Assembly: GCA_024763185.1 (NCBI GenBank)
Contig: JANTFY010000015.1
Span: 1-20,633, forward strand
Direction of reading: 5' to 3'
Source of the DNA: Gammaproteobacteria bacterium
GTDB lineage: Bacteria; Pseudomonadota; Gammaproteobacteria; GCA-001735895
Length of the DNA: 20,633 bases
Shown here: piece after piece, positions 8,501 through 14,501 of the stretch
Layout of the letters: each line of letters starts with the position of its first letter
How positions within the stretch are numbered: position 1 is the stretch's first letter
Position numbers and translations under genes: made by a program
The notes under the pieces: generated by a model
Database searches by the model: none
What the model was told of the DNA's origin: nothing
What the model saw: the letters and a program-made list of their open reading frames with translations, nothing else

Positions 8501-8713
8501 TGAAAAAGGCGGTTCACTGCCGGCGGTGAGTATTTCTACCGGGGCGATTTTATCCAGGCTGAATCCCAACAACCAGCTGCTAGACACCCAGCTGACAAAA
8601 GCCAATGTCAGCAGAGTGATGACATAGGCGCTGGTACGCCATTCATCACGCAACAGGCCGAGGAAAAAAGCCGCGCCCAGTGGTATCGCAATGAGTAAAA
8701 TCGGGTCTACCAT
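5585..8713 (-). CDS. Tandem MnhD/NuoL-like ion-translocating subunit (two modules in one chain)
   Basis: This protein has 1042 residues, about twice the length of an MnhD or NuoM. The first module (about 1-480) carries the essential Glu137 in NLFVFIELTV, Lys219 in IELKPFP and Lys334 in AHAVAKAGLF. The second (about 505-890) repeats the set with Glu566 (AFFAAWESL), Lys641 (FMTKTAAIG), Lys672 (ILLKAGLFG) and Lys761 (NHYIYKSMLF). Each module is thus a potentially active proton- or sodium-translocating antiporter-like unit. The second module is the more canonical, with IWLPGAHAEAETDVSPLLSG. After residue 915 come another helix, a charged PYRKALGF amphipathic stretch and a final YTGDGQTYAVQ helix, like the lateral-helix tails of NuoL/HyfB/MbhI. 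Archaeal Mbx/Mbs carries two separate MnhD-type subunits; here they seem joined. It overlaps mnhC by 7 bases. Confidence 0.93.
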   Translation of the reverse strand: MVDPILLIAIPLGAAFFLGLLRDEWRTSAYVITLLTLAFVSWVSSSWLLGFSLDKIAPVEILTAGSEPPFSINLRMGLNESVALLMISLTGLLSSIYLKDTLFRLGRRAMAVLLVFVMAMCGIVLTRDIFNLFVFIELTVIATAGLVLLSHNTLSLGAGFKYLVASQIASILLLVGIIFSYHVTGTLNIDGMAGMSNVLIQTSPLAFFLLFIALVIELKPFPANGWALDIYESAHPAFSAILSAATATASLFAVDKILNIGGDNWLPFATGIGILSFIGANLFALAQTHDRRLMGYSSVGQIGLILIIIGQRDILGENYFFIAGGVLLAHAVAKAGLFWMSGLVNARELSAWTALRKRPMLIFAFVSFIALLIGLPPFPGFYAKWELVHVLASEGRIALIVLILFGALLETAYLFRWFGLILRHEDEAPVVACPSQKVAVIYSAVLLGWGLGYIWGELSGFGNLLYTIPLLFALLFLPLEWLPAKLKNTFAIMGLVTWFIVQYPAYDPLQLIFAAIILPGGALVLLASYYNSGRRIGFYPSALWMFAGLSMLIMAEDSFAFFAAWESLTIGSYFLILRGKQSQPHALSYILFSLGGAFLMLLGFALASEGNPLFPLTSLASVASDLAPWVFILLAIAFMTKTAAIGVHIWLPGAHAEAETDVSPLLSGILLKAGLFGLFVLLINMGKQQLYGVELTHVLLWIGAISALLGNMMAIYQEDAKRLLAYSSIAQMGYALFGLALMNHLGWLMALMFVVNHYIYKSMLFLSIGGVAKRTGTKAMYRMGGLITLMPLSFIAVLIGIIAVSGVPPLSGFGGRWIFYNAIMSAEYRLPMVIIFLAGPIAFLYLFRLIHTVFLGQLKDEHRQLKEAPFWIILPQMIYVAFLMIFALAPGLALQKVDGYISRFFPNNGLNWEGLTITSDFGYWSPVSIMIIIGVIFVTLFSWLLFVNRRAQKVKQFNIVYAAERPYRPETTHFAWNFFAPYRKALGFMTQPLVTRFWDTVAELLHTAADLLRRLYTGDGQTYAVQLLAFVVAVYFLGNGVM

Positions 8714-9063
8714 TTCAATTCCTTGATCGCGGTAATATCAAGACTGCCCTTGAGCGTGAAGAGCTTGTAAGCATAGGCCAGCATCAATGCGGTAATACCG
8801 ACGCCAATGACGATGGCGGTCAATACCAGGGCCTGGGGCAGGGGGTCGATGATACGCGTTGCGGCTTCAGCGACGGGTACCGCCGTATCCAAAATTGGCG
8901 CGGTACGACCGTTAATATAACCAATCCCGACGATCACCAGGTTGACCCCGGTATTGGCCAGGGTAAAAGCGACGATCATGCGCAGGATATTGCTTTGCGT
9001 CAGTGCACCGTAGATGCCGATCAAAATGAGCAGGAAACCGCAGGTAAGGGCAATGTATTCCAT
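8707..9063 (-). CDS. mnhC: MnhC/MrpC-like (NuoK-type) subunit
   Basis: This protein of 118 residues has three transmembrane helices and belongs to the NuoK/MnhC family. The diagnostic stretch DPLPQALVLTAIVIGVGITAL lies near residues 73-93, and the first helices contain the GIYGALTQSNILRMIVAFTL region. In Mrp antiporters and Mbh, this subunit sits next to the MnhD-type module in the membrane arm. It starts within the stop codon of the preceding gene (TGATG), so the two are coupled. Confidence 0.93.
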   Translation of the reverse strand: MEYIALTCGFLLILIGIYGALTQSNILRMIVAFTLANTGVNLVIVGIGYINGRTAPILDTAVPVAEAATRIIDPLPQALVLTAIVIGVGITALMLAYAYKLFTLKGSLDITAIKELKW

Positions 9064-9764
9064 CAGTTATCCTCGGTTTCGGCCAGCTTGAGCAGCATGG
9101 AGCTGAATTCAGCACCGACCTTGAGCCCGATAAAGGCATAAATCACGGGGATGGTTCCGGCAGAAAAAAGTTCGCCGAATTCACCCAGTGGTAACAGCCT
9201 GTTATCCAGAAAACCACCAGCAAGAATGATGCCGAGCATACCAACACCGACAAAGACCAGGCCCGAGATGGATTCGAGCCTGGTGATTAACCGGTGACTG
9301 AAGCGCTTGACCGGATGGGTCAGCAGCATCAACAAGGTGGCTGATGCGAGGATGGCGCCGCCCTGGAAGCCACCTCCGGGTGTCAGGTGGCCATTGATAA
9401 AAATGTAGGCGCCGAACAGCAGGATCAACGGAACCAGTAACTGGGTGCCTATGCTTAACAGTTCACCCGGTTGTGGTCGATCAGCGGGTTTTACGCGGGG
9501 CTGGCTTTGATCCCTGGACAACACCAGACCGACGATAGCCGCGGTCAGGAACAGCACCGTGACTTCACCGAGTGTATCCAGTCCGCGATAGGTGACGATA
9601 ATGGCGGTGATGATATTGGCTGCACCGACCTCAGAGGCGGTGTTTTCGGCATAATAGCGGCCACTCAAGTTGAGCGATTCATCCGGCAGGTATTGCAACA
9701 GCAGTTGCAGGAAGATAGCTCCCAGTCCGAGCATGATCAGGAATACGCTGAAACGCTTAATCAT
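9063..9764 (-). CDS. mnhB: MbhE/MnhB-like fusion subunit
   Basis: This membrane protein of 233 residues has two parts. Residues 1-85 look like MbhE or the distal C-terminal part of MrpA: a first helix, then NTASEVGAANIITAIIVTYRG and a second helix. Residues 98-233 are MnhB-like, with the diagnostic INGHLTPGGGFQGGAI at 123-138 and the AGTIPVIYAFIGLKVG helix. In Mbh these are separate MbhE and MbhF subunits. I chose the ATG at 9764 because it follows a strong GGAGGAAAC site; a frame opening at 9794 adds ten unrelated residues. It overlaps the previous gene by 8 bases. Confidence 0.9.
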   Translation of the reverse strand: MIKRFSVFLIMLGLGAIFLQLLLQYLPDESLNLSGRYYAENTASEVGAANIITAIIVTYRGLDTLGEVTVLFLTAAIVGLVLSRDQSQPRVKPADRPQPGELLSIGTQLLVPLILLFGAYIFINGHLTPGGGFQGGAILASATLLMLLTHPVKRFSHRLITRLESISGLVFVGVGMLGIILAGGFLDNRLLPLGEFGELFSAGTIPVIYAFIGLKVGAEFSSMLLKLAETEDN

Positions 9765-10014
9765 GTTTCCTCCGCCGGACCTTGCCCAACACAAAGAAAA
9801 ACAGGAAAGTGGTCAGGCCACTGCCGATCGCGGCCTCGGTCATGGCCACATCCGGGGCGGCAAGTACCAGGAATTGTACCGAGGCCAGCAGACTGACCAG
9901 CCCGGCGGAGAGGATGGCAATGGGAAGGCTTCTCTCACGGTGAATAGCCATCAGCGCGGCAATGATCATGGCGATGCCGAGCAGTATGGTGATGACCAGG
10001 AGTATAGCGTTCAT
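9757..10014 (-). CDS. MbhD-like small membrane subunit (DUF4040/MrpA C-terminal domain)
   Basis: This protein of 85 residues has three hydrophobic helices. The segment LASVQFLVLAAPDVAMTEAAIGSG at about 43-66 matches the DUF4040 module found in MbhD and in the C-terminal part of MrpA/MnhA, which is related to NuoJ. With the N-terminal part of the next protein it supplies the MrpA C-terminal region, since no full-length MrpA is encoded here. The C-terminus is basic (KVRRRKHD). It overlaps both neighbours (4 and 8 bases). Confidence 0.88.
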   Translation of the reverse strand: MNAILLVITILLGIAMIIAALMAIHRERSLPIAILSAGLVSLLASVQFLVLAAPDVAMTEAAIGSGLTTFLFFFVLGKVRRRKHD

Positions 10015-10349
10015 GAATTTTCCTCACGGTCTTCTGCCAACTGGTCCAGCGTGGTGAGTTTCGATTTGGTTACATGACTGCGATGGGCGGCATTGGCCAA
10101 TACCTGGGAAGATAACGGGTTGGTGAATAACAGGAAGACACCGATGAGCAACAGTTTAAAGCCCCAGTCGGGATGGATGAAGGCCGTGCCGATCAAGACC
10201 AGCAGAGTACCAAGCGTGGTAGCCTTGGTGCCGGCCTGGATGCGGTTAAATACATCGGGCATGCGCAGTAATCCCAGGCTTCCCAGAAACAGGAAAATCG
10301 AGCCTGCAAGTAACAGCAGTGCGCCAATGATGTCTAACAGTTCCGACAT
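10011..10349 (-). CDS. mnhG: MnhG/MrpG-like subunit
   Basis: This protein of 112 residues has three transmembrane helices of the MnhG/PhaG family. The signature LGLLRMPDVFNRIQAGTKAT spans about 25-44, and a third helix ends in TNPLSSQVLANAAHRS. A polar tail follows (about 90-112). MnhE, F and G form the sodium/proton-handling part of Mrp, Mbh and Mbx complexes. The gap to mnhF is 2 bases. Confidence 0.94.
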   Translation of the reverse strand: MSELLDIIGALLLLAGSIFLFLGSLGLLRMPDVFNRIQAGTKATTLGTLLVLIGTAFIHPDWGFKLLLIGVFLLFTNPLSSQVLANAAHRSHVTKSKLTTLDQLAEDREENS

Positions 10350-10351
10350 GG

Positions 10352-10612
10352 CTAAAAACCCTTTTCCAGGAATCGTGCGATTACGATGACGCCTAGGAAA
10401 GACAGCAAGGCATACACCAGGGCAACATCAAGATAAATACCGCGATTGGCGGCCAAAGCGGTAAAGATGATAGCGGATATGGCGACGATGGTGAGTACAT
10501 CAAAGGCAACAACCCGGTCGGCGGGAGAAGGCCCCTTGATAAAACGCAACAGGGCCATGACAAAGGCCGCGGCACTGAACAGGGCTGCCACGACAATCAG
10601 TATCTCAGCCAT
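10352..10612 (-). CDS. mnhF: MnhF/MrpF-like subunit
   Basis: This protein of 86 residues has three transmembrane helices and the MnhF family core: GPSPADRVVAFDVLT at about 27-41, then YLDVALVYALLSFLGVI at about 60-76. The conserved Asp in the PADRVVA loop and in the YLDVALV helix are present. Its start overlaps the mnhE stop by 8 bases. Confidence 0.94.
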   Translation of the reverse strand: MAEILIVVAALFSAAAFVMALLRFIKGPSPADRVVAFDVLTIVAISAIIFTALAANRGIYLDVALVYALLSFLGVIVIARFLEKGF

Positions 10613-11114
10613 ACATCACCTCTAGGTAGGATTCAAAACCGGCAATCAGATCGTGGGTATCCTGCTCTTTTGCCGTTTCATCGCGGTACACGCAATGAAT
10701 ATACAGCCATTCACCCTGCATATCGACGGTCAGCGTGCCGGGCGTCAGGGTGATGGAATTAGCCAACATCAACCGACCCATGCGACTCTTGAGGCGGGTT
10801 CTGACTCTGACGATAGCGGGTTGGATTGGCAGTGAAGGGGTTATTACAATCTTCGCCATTTTCAGGTTTGAACGTAACAGCTCCCCGAAAAAATAGACGT
10901 AATAACGAAAACCTGCCAGGATGGCCGCAGGTGTCAGTCTTAATTCGGTAAAAAAAGACAAGCCCTGATAAAACAATACAGTGATCAGTGCCGATACCAC
11001 GATACCGGTCACAATGACATCCACTGCCAGTGATCCATTCAATAATAGCCAGAAAAGGAACAGGGTGATGATCAGGATCAGTAGATCGCGTTTTTTGTTG
11101 TCAGGAGCAGGCAT
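10605..11114 (-). CDS. mnhE: MnhE/MrpE-like subunit, first gene of the operon
   Basis: This protein has 169 residues. Two N-terminal helices (about 11-52) are followed by the MnhE core: AGFRYYVYFFGELLRSNLKMAKIV, then MGRLMLANSITLTPGTLTVDMQGEWLYIHCV at about 111-141, which is the classic MnhE signature. It is the promoter-proximal gene. No clear Shine-Dalgarno site precedes the ATG at 11114 (the upstream bases are ATTGATAACCACTG), so translation of the first gene may be weak or start differently. Confidence 0.92.
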   Translation of the reverse strand: MPAPDNKKRDLLILIITLFLFWLLLNGSLAVDVIVTGIVVSALITVLFYQGLSFFTELRLTPAAILAGFRYYVYFFGELLRSNLKMAKIVITPSLPIQPAIVRVRTRLKSRMGRLMLANSITLTPGTLTVDMQGEWLYIHCVYRDETAKEQDTHDLIAGFESYLEVMYG

Positions 11115-11280
11115 CAGTGGTTATCAATATTGCAGTATGGATTGATTTTTTCCGTAAAGCTTGGCGGTCAGACAGGTTATTTTCAAAAGGTTACAGTAGT
11201 ATGAACTTTATACGTAAACTGAAAGATTGAATTGATTTGAATCATTTTATAGTGCGCTATGCCGAAAATTCCATTGTTAG

Positions 11281-11364
11281 TTAATTTAGAGCAATGAAGT
11301 TAAATAATGGTGCAAGGAAGTTTCAAATTGGTGCGGCAAGGATGCATAATGGAGCAATCAAACG
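11281..11364 (+). repeat. Four degenerate 21-bp tandem repeats, possible operator array
   Basis: Four units share the core A/G-G-A/T-G-C at exactly 21-bp spacing: AGAGC at 11288, GGTGC at 11309, GGTGC at 11330 and GGAGC at 11351. Each core is preceded by an A/T-rich stretch ending in TT or AT (for example AAATAATGGTGC and GCATAATGGAGC). Units 1 and 2 also share the tail GAAGTT. Pairwise identity is about 13 of 21 between units 1 and 2 and between units 2 and 4. The 21-bp period equals two DNA helical turns, so all cores face the same side, as in an activator or repressor array. No regulator can be named from the sequence. Confidence 0.5.
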
Positions 11365-11406
11365 ATGCGGTTTGCACTGTTTCATGCAAGCTGCCTGCTA
11401 TCATCG

Positions 11407-11412
11407 TATAAT
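11407..11412 (+). promoter_or_regulatory. Likely -10 box (TATAAT) for the 110-residue protein gene
   Basis: A perfect TATAAT lies 43 bases before the ATG at 11455. The -35 position has only a weak match (ATGCAA or TGCAAG at 16-17 bp), which fits a promoter that needs an activator, perhaps one bound to the repeat array just upstream. The predicted transcription start is near 11419. Confidence 0.4.
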
Positions 11413-11454
11413 GTAAATATATACAGCCAGAATTAATCTGTAACCGAGACAGGC

Positions 11455-11787
11455 ATGAGTGAAACCATACAATTAGCCGATAACTTCATAGGGCTGGATG
11501 ATCGGCATAAACTGGAAAGCTTTGGCGGTCATACCATCAGCCTGGGGCGGGCCACGCGCTGGCACTGGAGTAAGGACGACAAAGGTGGTGATGTGTTCAT
11601 GATTTACCGTGGCGGGGCGCATGAATTTTTAGCTTGTGAAATTCACCGTGACCGGGTAAAGGATATTTTTTATGCCAAAGATACCGCAGGCCATCAGCTT
11701 GCTTCAGGTAATCTTGAGCATGCTTTGGCTGAACTGGAGCGCTACTTTATCCGTATCCATAACGAATCTCCGGATTCGCCTGCATAA
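11455..11787 (+). CDS. Small conserved-looking protein of unknown function
   Basis: I do not recognise this 110-residue protein. It has no signal peptide, membrane helix or cysteine pair; its only Cys is in the FLACEIHRDR segment. Composition and pattern suggest a compact alpha/beta fold: strands around GGHTISLGRA and DVFMIYRGG, then a C-terminal helix (NLEHALAELERYFIRIH). The coding frame is supported by normal codon use, by a TATAAT box upstream and by the lack of a competing frame. The ribosome site is weak (GAGACAGGC before ATG). It stands alone on the plus strand, divergent from the respiratory operon and sharing its intergenic region, which may mean shared control but says nothing firm about function. 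Confidence 0.7.
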   Translation: MSETIQLADNFIGLDDRHKLESFGGHTISLGRATRWHWSKDDKGGDVFMIYRGGAHEFLACEIHRDRVKDIFYAKDTAGHQLASGNLEHALAELERYFIRIHNESPDSPA

Positions 11788-11869
11788 GTTCCCGTGCCTG
11801 TTATCGGGCTACTGAATAAAAATGAGCCCATCGATCGCATCTTTGTCTACCCGGTAAAGATACGGACCT

Positions 11870-11910
11870 CTCCCCTAAGTCTGGTTTTTTTCCAACTATA
11901 CTCCCCTAAG
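11870..11910 (+). repeat. Pair of direct repeats CTCCCCTAAG, possible regulator sites
   Basis: The ten-base motif CTCCCCTAAG occurs at 11870-11879 and again at 11901-11910, 31 bases apart start to start (about three helical turns). The second copy overlaps a possible -10 box TATACT (11897-11902), and there is no -35 match at the usual distance. The pair lies 65-105 bases before the DUF898 start at 11975. It may be an operator for that operon, with the factor unknown. Confidence 0.4.
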
Positions 11911-11974
11911 ACCTGCTGCCATTGCGCTACAGTCCTGTAGTCACTAATCCATGATTAACACCAGGAAGGATCGA

Positions 11975-13363
11975 ATGAAAGAACAGAAATATCACATTTT
12001 TTATCATGACGGTTTAAAGGACGGGGTGTCGTTGGAGCAGGCTTCCCGGGATCTGGCCACGCTGTTAAACATAACACCGGAAAAAACGGCCGCCATGATC
12101 AGGGCCACCCATCGGATTATCAAAACAGGACTGACCAGGAAACAGGCCGAGCAATATTTTTCCGCGCTGGACAGGATAGGCATGAAGGTTGAAATTCAGG
12201 CTGAGCAGGAGGCCACGGCCGGGCCGGTGTTGGAGCCAGCTTCCAGTTCCGCCAAGAATCAACCTGAAGCCGACGAACCCGCGTCTTCGGCGGTGCCGAA
12301 AAAAGAATCCACGCTGCCGGTTGAGGATACAGACCAGGAAACCTATCGTGATTTCCAGGTGCAATTTAATGGCAGGGGTTTTGAGTATTTTAAAATCTGG
12401 ATCGTCAATATCTTTTTAATCATTATTACGCTGGGCATCTACTCGGCCTGGGCCAAGGTCAGAAACAAGCGCTATTTTTATGGAAACACGCAGATCGATA
12501 ACAGCAGCTTCCAGTATACGGCGAGCCCCATCACTATTTTAAAAGGCCGTTTGATAGCGGTGGCGATTTTTGTTTTGTTCAGTGTTGTCAGTGAGTTTTT
12601 TCCTTTGGCTGGCCTGTTGCTGGCCTTGCTCATTCTGGCCATTTTGCCCTGGGTGGTGGTGCGTTCGCTGGTATTTAATGCACGCAACAGCATGTATCGT
12701 AATGTGCGTTTCAATTTTACCGGTTCGGTCTGGGATGCGGTCAAGGCATTCTTGTTGTGGCCGTTACTGATTTTCATCACCCTGGGTTTGGCGACACCTT
12801 TAATCTGGTTCAAGCAGAGCCGTTTTTTTGTGACTAACAGTGCCTACGGGACGACAGCTTTCGATTTCCGCGCCAAAATTAGCAACTATTTCAGGATCTT
12901 TTTCATGGGTATCGGCGGGTTAATTCTGGCCGTCATTGCATTCGGGGTGCTGGCTGCCATGCTGTTCCCCGATAGTCAAAATGACCCGGCCGCGATTATG
13001 GCCATAGGCCCTGTTTTTTCACTGCTGTTGATGCTGGTCTATCTGGGCCTGTTCGGTTATTTCTCTGCAGCCCTGGGAAACCTGTATATGAATTCGACCA
13101 CGCTTGACCACCATGGTTTTAGCTCCACACTGACGGCGCAGATGATGGCCTGGTTATACGTCAGCAATACCCTGGCGATAGTGCTGAGCCTGGGGTTGAT
13201 GATTCCCTGGGCCAAGGTGCGCATGGCGCGTTACCGCGCCAGCCGGCTGAAATTCCATGCGGCCGGTTCGCTCGACCGCTATATCAGTGCCGAGCAGAAG
13301 CAAGTATCGGCACTGGGTGATCAAATGGGTGAAGTGTTTGATATGGAATTCTCCGTGATATGA
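11975..13363 (+). CDS. DUF898/YjgN-family inner-membrane protein with extra N-terminal domain
   Basis: This protein has 462 residues from the ATG at 11975, preceded by AGGAAGGA at ideal distance; an in-frame ATG at 11951 lacks a site. Residues 1-70 form a small alpha/beta domain (YHIFYHDGLKDGV, TGLTRKQAEQYFSALDRIGMKVEIQ) of a kind I recall at the N-terminus of other gammaproteobacterial membrane proteins. A Pro/Ala/Ser/Glu-rich linker spans about 75-130. Residues 135-440 are the DUF898 (YjgN) core: FNGRGFEYFKIWIVNIFLIIITLGIYSAWAKVR-type first helix, the RYFYGNT motif, and later WAKVRMARYRAS. About eight transmembrane segments are visible. The family function is unknown. The stop overlaps the next ATG (ATGA), linking it to the M48 peptidase. 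Confidence 0.88.
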   Translation: MKEQKYHIFYHDGLKDGVSLEQASRDLATLLNITPEKTAAMIRATHRIIKTGLTRKQAEQYFSALDRIGMKVEIQAEQEATAGPVLEPASSSAKNQPEADEPASSAVPKKESTLPVEDTDQETYRDFQVQFNGRGFEYFKIWIVNIFLIIITLGIYSAWAKVRNKRYFYGNTQIDNSSFQYTASPITILKGRLIAVAIFVLFSVVSEFFPLAGLLLALLILAILPWVVVRSLVFNARNSMYRNVRFNFTGSVWDAVKAFLLWPLLIFITLGLATPLIWFKQSRFFVTNSAYGTTAFDFRAKISNYFRIFFMGIGGLILAVIAFGVLAAMLFPDSQNDPAAIMAIGPVFSLLLMLVYLGLFGYFSAALGNLYMNSTTLDHHGFSSTLTAQMMAWLYVSNTLAIVLSLGLMIPWAKVRMARYRASRLKFHAAGSLDRYISAEQKQVSALGDQMGEVFDMEFSVI

Positions 13364-14424
13364 CAAGGGTAGCGGGCAGCTATTTCAGCGCGGGTAGTTC
13401 CATGCGCGAGACTGCCCACCTTTGTGTCGCCAGTGATGGCCAGGTTTTAATCGAGCTGCCTGCCTGCGAAAACAGGGTGGTTGTGCAAGCGGATTCCCTG
13501 GCTGATACCGAAATCTCTGCGCGTATGGGCAATACCCCACGATATATCGATTTCCGCAACGGCGATCGTTTTGAAAGCAAGGACAACAATGCCATAGATG
13601 CCCTGCTGAAAACCCACCACCAGGGCCTGTTTGAGCGCATGATTCACCACCTGGAAAGTCGTCTGCAACTGGTTTTGGTCATGTCAGCACTGGTGCTGGT
13701 TTTTATCTGGGCTGCGGTCAGGTTTGGTATTCCACTGATGGCCGACATAACCGCGCAAACCCTGCCGGTGGAGGTCAGTCAGTATCTAGGGCAGGGCACG
13801 CTTGAGCTGCTGGATGAATCCGTGTTTGAGCGTTCACATCTGTCGCCACAACGGCAGCAACAATTAAAGACTCGTTTCCAGCCTTTTCTCAATCAGTATC
13901 CAGAATACCGGATCAAGGTGGACTTCAGGCACTCCGAGGAAATAGGGGCCAATGCCGTTGCTTTACCCGGTGGGCAGATCATCTTCACCGACGCCATGGT
14001 GGAGTTGGCTCAGAGCGATGACGAACTGGTGGCGATCCTGGCCCATGAGATGGGCCATGTGGTGCATCGGCATCTGCTACGACGGGTATTACAAAGTTCG
14101 GGCATCGCGCTGATACTGTTGATGGTGACAGGTGACGTAGCGGCCGCTTCATCACTGGTTGTCGCTATACCGACCATCCTGCTGGAGCTCTCCTATTCGC
14201 GCCAGTTTGAAATCGAGGCGGATGATTTTGCCCATGATTTTATGCAAAAGCATAATATCGAACACCATTACTTTGCCGCAATCATGACGCGCCTGATGGC
14301 CCTGGATGAGGGTGGTCAGGCATCGACTCAGGATGAGTCTGGGCAAGAGGATGTTTTTCACCGACTCGTGCCCTATTTATCCACCCATCCCATGACCAGG
14401 GAGCGCATACGCAAGTTTGAATAA
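13360..14424 (+). CDS. M48-family membrane zinc metallopeptidase
   Basis: This protein has 354 residues. The N-terminal part (1-100) is a cytoplasmic domain with the VAGSYFSAGSS opening seen in this subfamily; a transmembrane helix spans about 102-125. The catalytic domain has the zinc site HEMGH (His229, Glu230, His233) and the second-ligand motif EIEAD (Glu284, Asp288). Two more hydrophobic stretches lie between them (about 248-276). A C-terminal STHPMTRERI motif is typical of BepA/Oma1-like M48 peptidases. The start overlaps the DUF898 stop by four bases, so the two proteins are probably made together; such pairing recurs in proteobacteria as far as I recall. The substrate is unknown; envelope protein quality control is a reasonable inference. 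Confidence 0.9.
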   Translation: MTRVAGSYFSAGSSMRETAHLCVASDGQVLIELPACENRVVVQADSLADTEISARMGNTPRYIDFRNGDRFESKDNNAIDALLKTHHQGLFERMIHHLESRLQLVLVMSALVLVFIWAAVRFGIPLMADITAQTLPVEVSQYLGQGTLELLDESVFERSHLSPQRQQQLKTRFQPFLNQYPEYRIKVDFRHSEEIGANAVALPGGQIIFTDAMVELAQSDDELVAILAHEMGHVVHRHLLRRVLQSSGIALILLMVTGDVAAASSLVVAIPTILLELSYSRQFEIEADDFAHDFMQKHNIEHHYFAAIMTRLMALDEGGQASTQDESGQEDVFHRLVPYLSTHPMTRERIRKFE

Positions 14425-14501
14425 ACAAGGTTTTATATTCGATTGTGCAACTTATCATTTATAAGCCGGTCAAAAAAATCACACATTAGCCAGGTATAAC
14501 C

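Larger units (their letters stand above)
11115..11454. other. AT-rich divergent intergenic region between mnhE and the plus-strand genes
   Basis: These 340 bases contain no credible gene. They hold the four-unit 21-bp repeat array (11281-11364), a TATAAT box serving the plus strand (11407-11412) and a TATAAA box on the minus strand (11251-11246) that could serve the respiratory operon. The minus-strand box has only a poor -35 match (ATGGAA), so I rate it as weak. No hairpin followed by a T-run is evident. Confidence 0.6.

Noticed and set aside
359..11114. Canonical NADH:quinone oxidoreductase (complex I, nuoA-N)
   Set aside because: NuoE, NuoF and NuoG are absent, Mrp-specific MnhE/F/G/B/C are present, and the quinone-site and N2-ligand residues differ.
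359..11114. Membrane-bound [NiFe] hydrogenase (Mbh or Ech)
   Set aside because: The NuoD-like subunit lacks the CxxC pairs that bind nickel and iron, and no hydrogenase maturation genes are present in the window.
11289..11364. CRISPR array or plasmid-type replication iterons
   Set aside because: The 21-bp units are too degenerate, have no spacers, and there are no cas or rep genes nearby; a regulatory array is more likely.
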